Assembly: GCA_002733205.1 (NCBI GenBank)
Contig: NVUW01000005.1
Location: 124,001-188,000, forward strand
DNA: 64,000 bases
Source of the DNA: Thalassobium sp.
GTDB lineage: Bacteria; Pseudomonadota; Gammaproteobacteria; Pseudomonadales; Oceanobacteraceae
Direction: 5' to 3'
Shown here piece after piece: positions 25,009-32,482 of the stretch. The translations under genes and the position numbers were made by a program. The notes beneath the pieces are model-generated. The model did no database searches. It saw only the letters and a program-made list of their open reading frames with translations, and was not told where the DNA came from. Within the stretch, counting starts at the first letter, position 1. Each line of letters begins with the position of its first letter.

Positions 25009-26967
25009 TCAGAGAGCGATTAATGCCACTTCAGCATCCCGGTTCAGAACCGTCCACCAGGTGTTATCGTCGGCATCGTAACCCACCAGTGGTTGGTTGG
25101 CACATTCAGCAGCGCGGACCGGTGGCGTTTGCAGGTAGCTTTCCAGCCAACGACCGGAAGTTACACAATTACCAGTGGTCAGTGCCTGCCATTGATTGGC
25201 TTTCAGGCTGGCAAGCTGAGCATTAACAGCCGTCAGATTTTCTGCACCTTTAAATTCAACCGCGTAAGCATCGGCAACGGCATCGCTGATATTCCAGCTG
25301 CGGGTTGCCGTCGCTGGCAGAACAACCGGTGCTTTAGCGGATGATGCATCGGTGGTCGAACCGGGCAGGCCAGTGTCGGTGCTGATATCTTTGGTTTCAC
25401 CATAATCGCCCTGATAAACGCCGGTCTGGTTTTGCGTACCGCTGACAATCAGAATATCCGACAGGGTATCCGCCGTGGCTGGTGTCCAGCTCAGGGTGAC
25501 ATGCTCTTTCAGATCAATAGTCGTTTCCGGGATATCCAGCACATTATCAACGGTATTAGGAATAATCCGCTGTTCACCGTTCAGGTTAGGAGTCCAGCTT
25601 TCATGAACCTGATACATCCACTGATACGCCAGGCGGGTAAGATCGGTCAGTGTTTCTGCGCGTGAAAACCCGGGCATATATTCCATATCGCGGCCTCGGG
25701 TGTCAGTGCGGTTAAAGGTGTTATTCACACCACCGGCGAGGCGCGCGACAGAGCCATCTTCGGCCAGACAAATATCCGTAATATAGTCAGGTTGGAAAAC
25801 CATGACCGAGCGGGTGCCATCAGGAATGCTGTTTGGATACACCACGGTTTCACAGCGATTGCCAGTACGGGTGAACTGATCATGCAATTGCCAGTCAGCG
25901 CTAAAGGCCTGATCGCTGTTATTGCTGGTGGCGGTATGTTCGGCAAAATATCCCTGATAATTAACCCGGTCGTTATCAAAATTCAGCAGCCCGGAGTTGA
26001 CATCAAAGTGCGTTGAACCACCGCCTTTGGTCGCATTTTTCTGCGCAATAATCATCTGCACCAATTCACGCTCACCGTAGCGGAATTCATAGCCCTTATA
26101 CGATGCATTACCCGCCATGATTTGTGTGTAAGCATTCATGCGGTAATTACCGGCAGAAGGCGTAGAGCCCGACGGAAAGGTGGTTTGCGTCGTATCTTTG
26201 GCAATTAATGAACGCTGATATTGATGCTCATGCCCCTGAACATAAATAACATCGTGTTGTGAAAACAGCGCACGGATCTGATCGGCAACGCCATATACCC
26301 AGTCATCGTCTTTGGTACCTTCGACAATCTGCTCGCGGGTGAGGCCGTACTTGGCACCAATCAGTCCATCGTGGCTGGCAACGACCACGTGATCAACTTG
26401 TCCGGCGGTTTTTTCTAATGTTTCTTCAATCCAGTCGATGGCAATCGGCAGGTTGTAATAGGCAAGGCCGATAATCAGAACATTTTCGCGCACGACATAA
26501 TAATTAATCCATTCATAACCTGGCATATGAACGGCATCTTCAGGAATGTAATCACGCATTGTTTCCACCCAGGCGTGGGTGTAGCTGTAGTTCATTTCGT
26601 GATTACCCATAACCGGTAAAAACTCCATGCCCTGGTCACGATAAGTTTTGGCAACGGATGTCCATTCCTGCCATTCAACGGCCGACCCTTTGTCGGTCAA
26701 ATCGCCGAGGGCAATAACCATATCAGCGCCTGCCGCTGACTGATGCTTTAACACTTCGCGCAGTGGATGCAGCGCCACATGCGCCTGACCGGTGGCATCG
26801 CTGCCGCCCTGAGTATCGGGTAACAGGCCAACGGTAAAAGGTTGGTAGTTTTTTTCATCGACCACGACGGCGGGGGTGTCCGATTTATTGGATGAATCGT
26901 CATTACAGCCGGTCAGCAGACTGCTGCCTATCAATGCCAGCGGAATAAATAAATGGGGGTATTTCAC
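25009..26967 (-). CDS. Calcineurin-like metallophosphoesterase lipoprotein
   Basis: I place the start at the GTG at 26967, because AAGGAG lies 8 bp upstream and the product then begins with a clean lipoprotein signal (LLTGC, Cys21). The longer frame from 27090 has no such features. The 652-residue product carries all metallophosphoesterase motifs: LLPDTQG, ALGDLTD, VMGNHE, ASHDG and GHEHQY. This predicts a surface or periplasmic phosphodiesterase/phosphatase with two metal ions. The C-terminal 250 residues are beta-rich and of unknown family, perhaps binding substrate. A 10-bp tandem repeat lies upstream of the start. Confidence 0.87.
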   Translation of the reverse strand: MKYPHLFIPLALIGSSLLTGCNDDSSNKSDTPAVVVDEKNYQPFTVGLLPDTQGGSDATGQAHVALHPLREVLKHQSAAGADMVIALGDLTDKGSAVEWQEWTSVAKTYRDQGMEFLPVMGNHEMNYSYTHAWVETMRDYIPEDAVHMPGYEWINYYVVRENVLIIGLAYYNLPIAIDWIEETLEKTAGQVDHVVVASHDGLIGAKYGLTREQIVEGTKDDDWVYGVADQIRALFSQHDVIYVQGHEHQYQRSLIAKDTTQTTFPSGSTPSAGNYRMNAYTQIMAGNASYKGYEFRYGERELVQMIIAQKNATKGGGSTHFDVNSGLLNFDNDRVNYQGYFAEHTATSNNSDQAFSADWQLHDQFTRTGNRCETVVYPNSIPDGTRSVMVFQPDYITDICLAEDGSVARLAGGVNNTFNRTDTRGRDMEYMPGFSRAETLTDLTRLAYQWMYQVHESWTPNLNGEQRIIPNTVDNVLDIPETTIDLKEHVTLSWTPATADTLSDILIVSGTQNQTGVYQGDYGETKDISTDTGLPGSTTDASSAKAPVVLPATATRSWNISDAVADAYAVEFKGAENLTAVNAQLASLKANQWQALTTGNCVTSGRWLESYLQTPPVRAAECANQPLVGYDADDNTWWTVLNRDAEVALIAL

Positions 26968-27461
26968 AGGTGGACTCCTTCTTAATTGAAGGACGTATTG
27001 AGAAGATTGTTTGTTTCTGTTGTATGACATTTTAACAGCGGCCGGAACACAGATTGACAAGAGCCGAAGCCAAATTTTAATGGGTTTCAACTGGTTTCAA
27101 CTGGTTTCAACTGGTTTCAACTGGTTTCAACTGGTTTCAACTGGTTTCAACTGGTTTCAAACTGACGTGTTTTGGCGCTTGTAATTAAAATTTAAATAAT
27201 CGTTTTTTAGGCGATAACAATGTATCTACCATTAAATTAGTCATTATCGGCCAGATGTTTGATTAAGATCAGAGTAGTGTGAATATATGATGATGAAATG
27301 AATAAACCGCAAGCAAAATTCCGGAACACTGTTTTCGATTTTATTTTAAATAAATCGGTGTATTTGCGTATTGCTGCAATATGCCTGTATATGCGTTTCA
27401 GTTATGCAGGTACTTAGCGATATTTTGATCGGCGCGCATCGCTTGGTCTGTTTTTTAGCGC
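26968..27461. other. Intergenic region with a 10-bp tandem repeat
   Basis: 494 bp without a credible gene. The notable element is the tandem repeat at 27081-27160. The rest is AT-rich and shows no recognised motif. Confidence 0.6.
27081..27160. repeat. 10-bp tandem repeat (CTGGTTTCAA)n
   Basis: Seven perfect copies of CTGGTTTCAA (27091-27160) follow one variant copy (TGGGTTTCAA). The array is 114 bp before the GTG start of the metallophosphoesterase gene and could change in copy number by slippage. Confidence 0.95.
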
Positions 27462-28067
27462 TTATGTTCCCGAGTGAAGCATGCCCGCCAGCGCCTGCTT
27501 CAGTAACTGCGCGGCATAACCCGGGTTGGCTGCCGGGGCTGTGGTGGCCAGCTGGTAACTGCCCTCGATACTGGCGATCACAAAGGCGGCGATATCGGCT
27601 GTTTGTGACGGGCTGAGCGTTACGCCATTCTCTGCCGCCGCCTGCTGTAATAATTCGCTGAGCTGCTGGCTGTGCTGGCGGATAATCTGCTGATACAGCG
27701 CGCGCACTTCCTCAATACGCACAGCCTCTGCGCCAATAATGACCCAGGCGGTTACCGCCTCCGGGTTGCTGCCATCACCTAACGCCAGTGCGGCGTCGAT
27801 ATAGGCATCCAGCTGTTGTTGGGCATTCCCGGCGGCGTCTGCCAGCAGGGTAAAACGCTGCGCGGCCTGCTCGCTGATCTGATGAATCAGCGCAATCAGA
27901 ATCTCCTGTTTGGTTTTGAAGTGATAATGAATCAGCCCCGGCGATAAGCCCGCCGCTTTGGCAATGCTCTGAATGGAGGCCTTTTCGTAGCCCTTGTCGG
28001 CCATGGCCTGCATCAGGCCGTTGACGATCTCCTGGCGGCGGTGCCCGGTATTGGAAGGTCTGGCCAT
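27462..28067 (-). CDS. TetR family transcriptional regulator
   Basis: A 201-residue repressor. The N-terminal HTH reads IVNGLMQAMADKGYEKASIQSIAKAAGLSPGLIHYHFKTK with the typical LIHYHF recognition region; the C-terminal ligand domain is helical. I chose the ATG at 28067 (MARPSNTGHRRQ), since the upstream extension crosses the operator. It is divergent from the HD hydrolase gene. Two inverted repeats with the same half-sites lie between them, so it probably represses itself and that gene pair. Confidence 0.9.
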   Translation of the reverse strand: MARPSNTGHRRQEIVNGLMQAMADKGYEKASIQSIAKAAGLSPGLIHYHFKTKQEILIALIHQISEQAAQRFTLLADAAGNAQQQLDAYIDAALALGDGSNPEAVTAWVIIGAEAVRIEEVRALYQQIIRQHSQQLSELLQQAAAENGVTLSPSQTADIAAFVIASIEGSYQLATTAPAANPGYAAQLLKQALAGMLHSGT

Positions 28068-28082
28068 GGTGGGTCCCGGATA

Positions 28083-28110
28083 AGTATTTTGGTTATTCAA
28101 CCAAAATACT
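28083..28110. promoter_or_regulatory. Operator 1 of the divergent TetR region
   Basis: Two perfect 12-bp arms, AGTATTTTGGTT and AACCAAAATACT, are separated by ATTC. The core TTGGTT-N4-AACCAA recurs in operator 2. It is 15 bp before the tetR start, fitting autorepression. Confidence 0.82.
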
Positions 28111-28145
28111 TGACGGCAGGGAAGTGGATAACCTATCTTGGACTT

Positions 28146-28167
28146 AAGTTGGTTGACCAACCAATTT
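28146..28167. promoter_or_regulatory. Operator 2 of the divergent TetR region
   Basis: AAGTTGGTT-GACC-AACCAATTT has the same TTGGTT-N4-AACCAA core as operator 1. It lies 70 bp before the HD hydrolase start, so it is placed to control that promoter. Confidence 0.78.
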
Positions 28168-28236
28168 ATAAGGTGTGACTGGCAGAGCGAAAGCGCCAGA
28201 GAGAACACGCCAGAGAAAATGGTAAGGAGAACAGCG

Positions 28237-28854
28237 ATGCAACAACTCAGCGAGCAATGGCAGCAACAGGCGCAGCAGTGGGGGGCCGACAGTCAGGCCT
28301 GCCAGCAGGTGTTTAACCTGCTGCAGAGCAGCTACAGCGGCGCGCAGCGCTTCTACCACGGCATTGGCCATATCCGGCAGATGCTGGAGCTGGCGCAGCA
28401 ACAGCGCGCGGCGATAGCAGACTGGCCGGCGTTCTTCTTTGCCATCTGGTTTCACGATCTGATTCAGCAGAACAAAGGCAATAACGAAGAGCTGAGCGCG
28501 GCTCTGGAGCGTGAATATCTGCAGCCACTGGCGGTTCCTGAAGCGGTGATCGCCAAAGCCGAACAGCTGATTCTGGCAACCCGCACTCACCAGTATCAGG
28601 CCGACAGTGATGTGCAGCTGTTTATGGATATCGACCTGTCGATACTGGCCGCCGAACCTGCAGCTTACCGTGCTTATGCCAGCCAATGCCGCAAAGAGTA
28701 TTTCCTGCCCGACTTTGTTTACCGCTTTGGCCGCCGCCGTTTTCTGCATGAGTTGTTAGAACGCGAGTTTATCTTTTCCAGCCCGTATTTCAGACAGCAC
28801 AGTGAGCAGCTTGCCCGCGCCAATATTAAATGGGAGCTGGAGGAATGGTTATGA
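28237..28854 (+). CDS. Predicted metal-dependent HD-superfamily hydrolase (COG4339 type)
   Basis: A 205-residue cytosolic protein. FYHGIGHIRQMLEL, FFFAIWFHDLIQQ and the NNEELSA segment form the HD-like metal site of the COG4339 group; a later DIDLSIL supplies another Asp. The substrate is unknown. I chose the ATG at 28237 (MQQLSEQW), with AAGGAG 7 bp upstream; the longer frame runs through operator 2. The next gene overlaps its stop by 4 bp (ATGA), so the two are coupled and both are probably controlled by the divergent TetR. Confidence 0.85.
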   Translation: MQQLSEQWQQQAQQWGADSQACQQVFNLLQSSYSGAQRFYHGIGHIRQMLELAQQQRAAIADWPAFFFAIWFHDLIQQNKGNNEELSAALEREYLQPLAVPEAVIAKAEQLILATRTHQYQADSDVQLFMDIDLSILAAEPAAYRAYASQCRKEYFLPDFVYRFGRRRFLHELLEREFIFSSPYFRQHSEQLARANIKWELEEWL

Positions 28855-29234
28855 GTCTTTTCAAAAAAATCAGCGAAGGCTGGCAGCACGCGGTTAATGG
28901 CAACGTTGCGAGAGAGCCTGATGTGAAATTTACAGACAGCGGTATGCATATCACCCAGGGCAATGGCCTCGAGCTGGATATTGCTTTCAGCGCCGTAGAA
29001 CAGATCGACATTATCACCACCGATCAGGGCCCGTGGCGGGAAGATGTCTGGTGGTGTTTTTACCTGAGCAATGAAGAGAAGCCGGTGTATTTACCGCAGG
29101 GTATTCAAGGAGAAGACCAGATACTGCGCGTGCTGGAAAAGCACTTTGCCGGCATCGATTTCCAGACGTTTATTACGGCTATGGGCTCGGCAGAAAATGC
29201 GGTGTTTAATCTGTGGCGACGGGCGGAAGGCTGA
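28851..29234 (+). CDS. Hypothetical protein coupled to the HD hydrolase (127 aa)
   Basis: A soluble acidic protein starting MSLFKKISEGWQHAV. The middle is beta-rich (MHITQGNGLELDIAFSAVEQIDIITTD), then a WWCFYLSNEEKPVYLPQG strand pair and a C-terminal helix. This layout, with aromatic strands around a central sheet, resembles small PH-like fold proteins, but no family is recognised. The ATG overlaps the previous stop (ATGA) with GGAGGAATGG upstream, so it is the second gene of a two-gene operon. It is followed 30 bp later by a tandem REP array. Confidence 0.75.
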   Translation: MSLFKKISEGWQHAVNGNVAREPDVKFTDSGMHITQGNGLELDIAFSAVEQIDIITTDQGPWREDVWWCFYLSNEEKPVYLPQGIQGEDQILRVLEKHFAGIDFQTFITAMGSAENAVFNLWRRAEG

Positions 29235-29881
29235 AGCCGAATGGCATTATGAATGCGGGCTCATCTGGCTCCCACGCTCTGCGTGGTAGCCCTTACCGGT
29301 ACAGCTGCATTCCCACGCGGAGCATGGAAACGAGAAGTTACTCCGCCTTTACTTCTGGCTCCCACGCTCTGCGTGGTAGCCCTTGCTGGCACAGTTGCAT
29401 TCCCACACGGAGCATGGGAACGAGAAGTCACTCCGCCTTTACCTCTGGCTCCCACGCTCTGCGTGGTAGCCCTTACCGGTGCAGCTGCATTCCCATTCCC
29501 ACGCGGAGCGTGGGAACGAGAAAAAATGTAAAGAGATACTGATGTATATACAGTGTATTTTTGAATTCTGTTGAAAACCGGCACGCTTTACATCTGTGCT
29601 TGCTCGTTTTGCCAGAGAGTAGTAACTTTAATGCCAAGCGAATCAATAGCTTGCCCTCAGAGTTACGAGAGGGGTTTACAAGCTGGGTGTAAAGTTAGCT
29701 GCACAGAAAGCCAGAATTAACAGGCGTGCGCGTTTTTCTCGAAAGGATTTTTGAGTTATGGAAGATTTCCCAGTCCGTCCAATACGTTACGCAGGATTTC
29801 TCGAAAGAGTCTCCCGGGATAAGTGTGCGTGTACACTAACAAGCTGTTATTTACTTGTGTTGAAAGGATAAAATTAAAACG
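29235..29881. other. Gene-free region with tandem REP array
   Basis: The first 290 bp are three 90-bp REP units. The remaining 360 bp have no gene longer than about 30 codons and no strong motif. ACTAACAAGCTGTTATTT near 29837 looks like two attC core ends fused, but is too short to call. Confidence 0.55.
29265..29520. repeat. Tandem array of three 90-bp REP units
   Basis: Units begin exactly 90 bp apart at 29265, 29355 and 29445. Each has the same two hairpins as the 24.6-kb array plus a 20-bp spacer containing ACTCCGCCTTTAC. The third copy has a 6-bp duplication (ATTCCC) inside its second hairpin. Confidence 0.92.
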
Positions 29882-30253
29882 ATGGATGCATATTTAAAAA
29901 TAATTGAAGCTTTAGCTAATGGGATTGATCCAATTACAGGTGAAATTCTTCCTAGTGAATCACCATACAATCATCCGGATGTAATTAGAGCATTATTTAC
30001 CACGCTAGATTTTATGAAAAATCCGGCAAAGAAAGCTCCCAAAGTAAAAAAGACACCAGAACAGAAGCAAGCAGAAAACATCGAAAATGGTCTGCCTAGA
30101 AATGCTGGATTACCTTGGACAGACGAGCAGCGTGCTGATTTGGCACAACAGTTTTCATCTGGAGAAGAAATTAAGATGCTAGCAGAAATTCACGGGCGGA
30201 CAAATGGTGCTATTACTTCCGAGCTAAAGAAGCAAGGTCTTATTGAAGAGTAA
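29882..30253 (+). CDS. Integron cassette gene, small HTH-like protein (123 aa)
   Basis: The N-terminal half (MDAYLKIIEALANGIDPITGE) is helical with a short loop. The middle is Lys-rich (KKAPKVKKTPEQKQ). The C-terminal 45 residues (LPWTDEQRADLAQQFSSGEE, then IHGRTNGAITSELKKQGLI) resemble the small helix-turn-helix end domain that follows other modules in some DNA- or helicase-related proteins. DNA binding is therefore plausible but unproven. The sequence is AT-rich. An attC site begins 13 bp after the stop, so this is a gene cassette. Confidence 0.7.
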   Translation: MDAYLKIIEALANGIDPITGEILPSESPYNHPDVIRALFTTLDFMKNPAKKAPKVKKTPEQKQAENIENGLPRNAGLPWTDEQRADLAQQFSSGEEIKMLAEIHGRTNGAITSELKKQGLIEE

Positions 30254-30265
30254 CGATGGTACATA

Positions 30266-30389
30266 AATAACAAACGCTTTAAGGAGGATTCGTAACACTC
30301 GGCGGTATTGGTTTGAATCGTCTTATGTGTTTACGGCGTAATGGTGGAGTGTATTGGTGGCGTTGCTCACCACTTAAGCGGGCGTTATG
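30266..30389 (+). other. attC recombination site 4 (second locus)
   Basis: The left core AATAACAAACGCTTTAAG and right core CTTAAGCGGGCGTTATG are complementary apart from the mismatches expected in attC. The length of 124 bp and the GCGGGCGTTATG end match the long Vibrio-type repeats. It separates two unrelated small genes 27 kb from the first array. Confidence 0.88.
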
Positions 30390-30409
30390 AGTTATGAACG
30401 GATTTAAAT

Positions 30410-30649
30410 ATGGATATTTTGCTCTTTGTTTTTCTATTTTGGGTAACACTTAATATTTTGGTTTCCATTTTTATAGCTAGAAGAGCTGATTTGGACTCAT
30501 TTCAGAAAGGTGCTCAGGTTACGATGGTTTGGCTTATACCACTCATCGCTGCTGTCGGATTATGGTTATTTCATCGCAGTATTGACGACAATAGGCGCGG
30601 AGGAGGACCTATTGGCGGCGGTCCGAATGATAGTGTTGGGGGCATGTAA
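30410..30649 (+). CDS. Small membrane protein, cassette gene (79 aa)
   Basis: Two hydrophobic segments (about residues 3-22 and 37-54) are joined by a charged loop (ARRADLDSFQKGAQ), and the tail is Gly-rich (RRGGGPIGGGPNDSVGG). The WLIPLIAAVGLWLFHRS segment resembles the N-terminal membrane part of phospholipase D-type proteins (PLDc_N), but the enzyme domain is absent. It starts 21 bp after the attC core. Its own 3' attC is missing; a REP copy begins 17 bp after its stop instead. Confidence 0.62.
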   Translation: MDILLFVFLFWVTLNILVSIFIARRADLDSFQKGAQVTMVWLIPLIAAVGLWLFHRSIDDNRRGGGPIGGGPNDSVGGM

Positions 30650-30665
30650 GTGGTGACTAATTTAA

Positions 30666-30734
30666 CTGGCTACCACGCTCTGCGTGGTAGCCCTTGAGGG
30701 GCAGTTAAATTTCCATTCGGAGCATGGAAAGAAG
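30666..30734. repeat. Diverged REP copy
   Basis: Starts CTGGCTACCACGCTCTGCGT and ends CGGAGCATGGAAAGAAG. It matches the 29.3-kb units, but its second hairpin has lost its left arm (TTCCATTCGGAGCATGGAA), so it is a decayed copy. Confidence 0.85.
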
Positions 30735-30794
30735 AATTTTTTTACTAGTAGAGAACTGATTTAAGTAGAACCTACTATATAAAAGGGAGTTAGG

Positions 30795-31847
30795 ATGAAA
30801 CTACACTGTACGTATATCGTGCATCTGGCACTCTTACTTTTTCCAGTATTATTTTCTGGATGCGCTATTAATCAGGCTCCTGAAGTACCCACTATTTCAA
30901 ATGATTATCGTCCCTCTGGGCGCGAGCAATTCACGCTTTTCGAGATCCCAGACGAGTTTAAACAGTACGGATACACCTATTTTTGTACCGTGATAAGCCT
31001 GCATCAATGTTTTAATGAGAATACACTGTCTGAGCAGGATGGAAGAGGGCTTAAAGGGTACTTTATATCTCAAAAACCTCTCAAAACGTATGATGACGGA
31101 GTTGCTGCATACGCTGTCATGCTAAGCAACGGCCGAAAGATGTACTTCATATCTGATCGATCAAAAGGCGGTCGTTATGGTAAGGATACTTACATCGAAC
31201 CTCTGTTTTTCGAGAAACTATCCCGGTATCCGATTTATGAAGGGTCTTCCATTATGGTTATCGGAAGGGTTTATGGTTCTGAAAAAGAAAAATTGAAACT
31301 TAGTACGGGTGAAGAAGTTTTAGCGGAGACGCTTGATGCTATTTCTAAGGTTGCTCGTCGATTCTCAAGTTCTGCTGTTGCTGATCTCTTGGTTGGATCT
31401 GATGATATTCGCATCGAGACAGACAGAGTCGAAGGTATCACTTATGTGAAACCATTTTATTACAGTAATAAAAGCTCCTATCAGATATATTTGGGATACA
31501 ACGATGAGCGGTATTTTTTCCGGGTGAAAGTTAAATATTATGGAGATAGCTGGATCTTTGCCGACAGAATAACGATTTCCGCCGACGAATTCCGTTGGCG
31601 TTCAGAGTCCATTCCTTTTAAAAGAGATCATCATGCTGATGTATGGGAGTGGATTGATATTCCGCTGGATGATCATTTTGTGAATTTTAGTTATCGCCTT
31701 TCAGAAAGTGAGTTTTCCGTTGTGCGATTTAATGGCGAAAAATATTATTCAGATTTGGAGCTTACTAATCGTGAGCGAGAAAATATTGTACTGATGCTAA
31801 AGCTGAAGTTGATTATCGAATCTGATGGCATCAAAAATGAAAAATAG
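30795..31847 (+). CDS. Lipoprotein of unknown function (350 aa)
   Basis: The signal peptide ends LLFPVLFSGC (lipidated Cys23). The mature part is rich in Tyr, Ser and charged residues. Two cysteines are at FCTVISLHQCF. Several beta strands follow, with text such as VMLSNGRKMYFISDRSKGG, YQIYLGYNDERYFFRVKVKY and ISADEFRWRSESIPF. No family is recognised. GGGAGTTAGG precedes the ATG. It is AT-rich and lies between a second attC locus and gcvP, so it is probably part of an acquired block. The following gene is 81 bp away on the same strand. Confidence 0.7.
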   Translation: MKLHCTYIVHLALLLFPVLFSGCAINQAPEVPTISNDYRPSGREQFTLFEIPDEFKQYGYTYFCTVISLHQCFNENTLSEQDGRGLKGYFISQKPLKTYDDGVAAYAVMLSNGRKMYFISDRSKGGRYGKDTYIEPLFFEKLSRYPIYEGSSIMVIGRVYGSEKEKLKLSTGEEVLAETLDAISKVARRFSSSAVADLLVGSDDIRIETDRVEGITYVKPFYYSNKSSYQIYLGYNDERYFFRVKVKYYGDSWIFADRITISADEFRWRSESIPFKRDHHADVWEWIDIPLDDHFVNFSYRLSESEFSVVRFNGEKYYSDLELTNRERENIVLMLKLKLIIESDGIKNEK

Positions 31848-31928
31848 AGAATTGATTCATTATCGATATGTGACTTAGTTTTTGTGATATTTATTAGAAT
31901 TTCGGTATAAATTTTAAGGAGAAAACCA

Positions 31929-32411
31929 ATGGCTGAAATGTTTTTTGATTTCAATGGTAAGAATAGAGAATTAAAATATCATTGTAGATTACAGGCATTT
32001 TGGGAACTGGATTTTGAAACGTTATCATCTGAATATGATATTGAAGATATTTCTGCTTATGAATTGTTTGAGGAGTGGGCTCATATTGTATCAGAACAGT
32101 ATCCGAATGGATTAATACCAATTTCTTGGTATGTCGTTGATGACAGTGAGCGTATTTTAGGAAGGATGCCTTTTCAGTACGATGCTAAGGTTAAGGATTT
32201 TTTGGACAGTTACACCACTCCTAAATCAGAGGGTGGTGAGGAAATCAACTGGTTGACGTTGGCTGTTTCTGACAAGTTTTGGTCAGAGCGTACAGGTTTT
32301 TATAAGGGTTATCATGGGGGATTTATCCAAGAAGTTACAGGATGGAAACCTTCACCGCTTCAGCCTTATGTATTTTTACCTTCATTGCTTAAATCAGCAG
32401 GAAAGGCTTAG
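31929..32411 (+). CDS. Hypothetical protein (160 aa)
   Basis: A soluble acidic protein with no signal or membrane segment. Trp-rich patches are visible (QAFWELDFETL, LFEEWAHI, SWYVVDDSE, INWLTLAVSDKFW). Size and composition resemble small immunity-type or DUF proteins found in accessory islands, but no family is recognised. A strong AAGGAGAAAACC site precedes the ATG. Its codon use is AT-rich and unlike the gcv genes next door. Confidence 0.65.
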   Translation: MAEMFFDFNGKNRELKYHCRLQAFWELDFETLSSEYDIEDISAYELFEEWAHIVSEQYPNGLIPISWYVVDDSERILGRMPFQYDAKVKDFLDSYTTPKSEGGEEINWLTLAVSDKFWSERTGFYKGYHGGFIQEVTGWKPSPLQPYVFLPSLLKSAGKA

Positions 32412-32420
32412 GTTTTTGTA

Positions 32421-32479
32421 CAGTTGCATTCCCACGCGGAGCGTGGGAACGAGGAGAGGGTGCGCAGTGCGCACCCTAC
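32421..32479. repeat. Half REP copy plus GGGTGCGCA palindrome
   Basis: 32421-32453 is the right half of the REP unit, with a perfect CCCACGCggaGCGTGGG hairpin. 32456-32479 is a palindrome (AGGGTGCGCAgTGCGCACCCT) of the same style as 1284-1305. Both lie between the convergent hypothetical gene and gcvP and may end transcription. Confidence 0.8.
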
Positions 32480-32482
32480 GAA

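Noticed and set aside
27081-27160. Possible CRISPR or phage attachment repeat
   Set aside because: The 10-bp units are directly adjacent with no spacers, so this is a simple tandem repeat.
29213-29584. Open frames of 92-109 codons on both strands
   Set aside because: They are translations of the REP array (repeated LAPTLCVVALTG-type text), with frames open only because of repeat periodicity.
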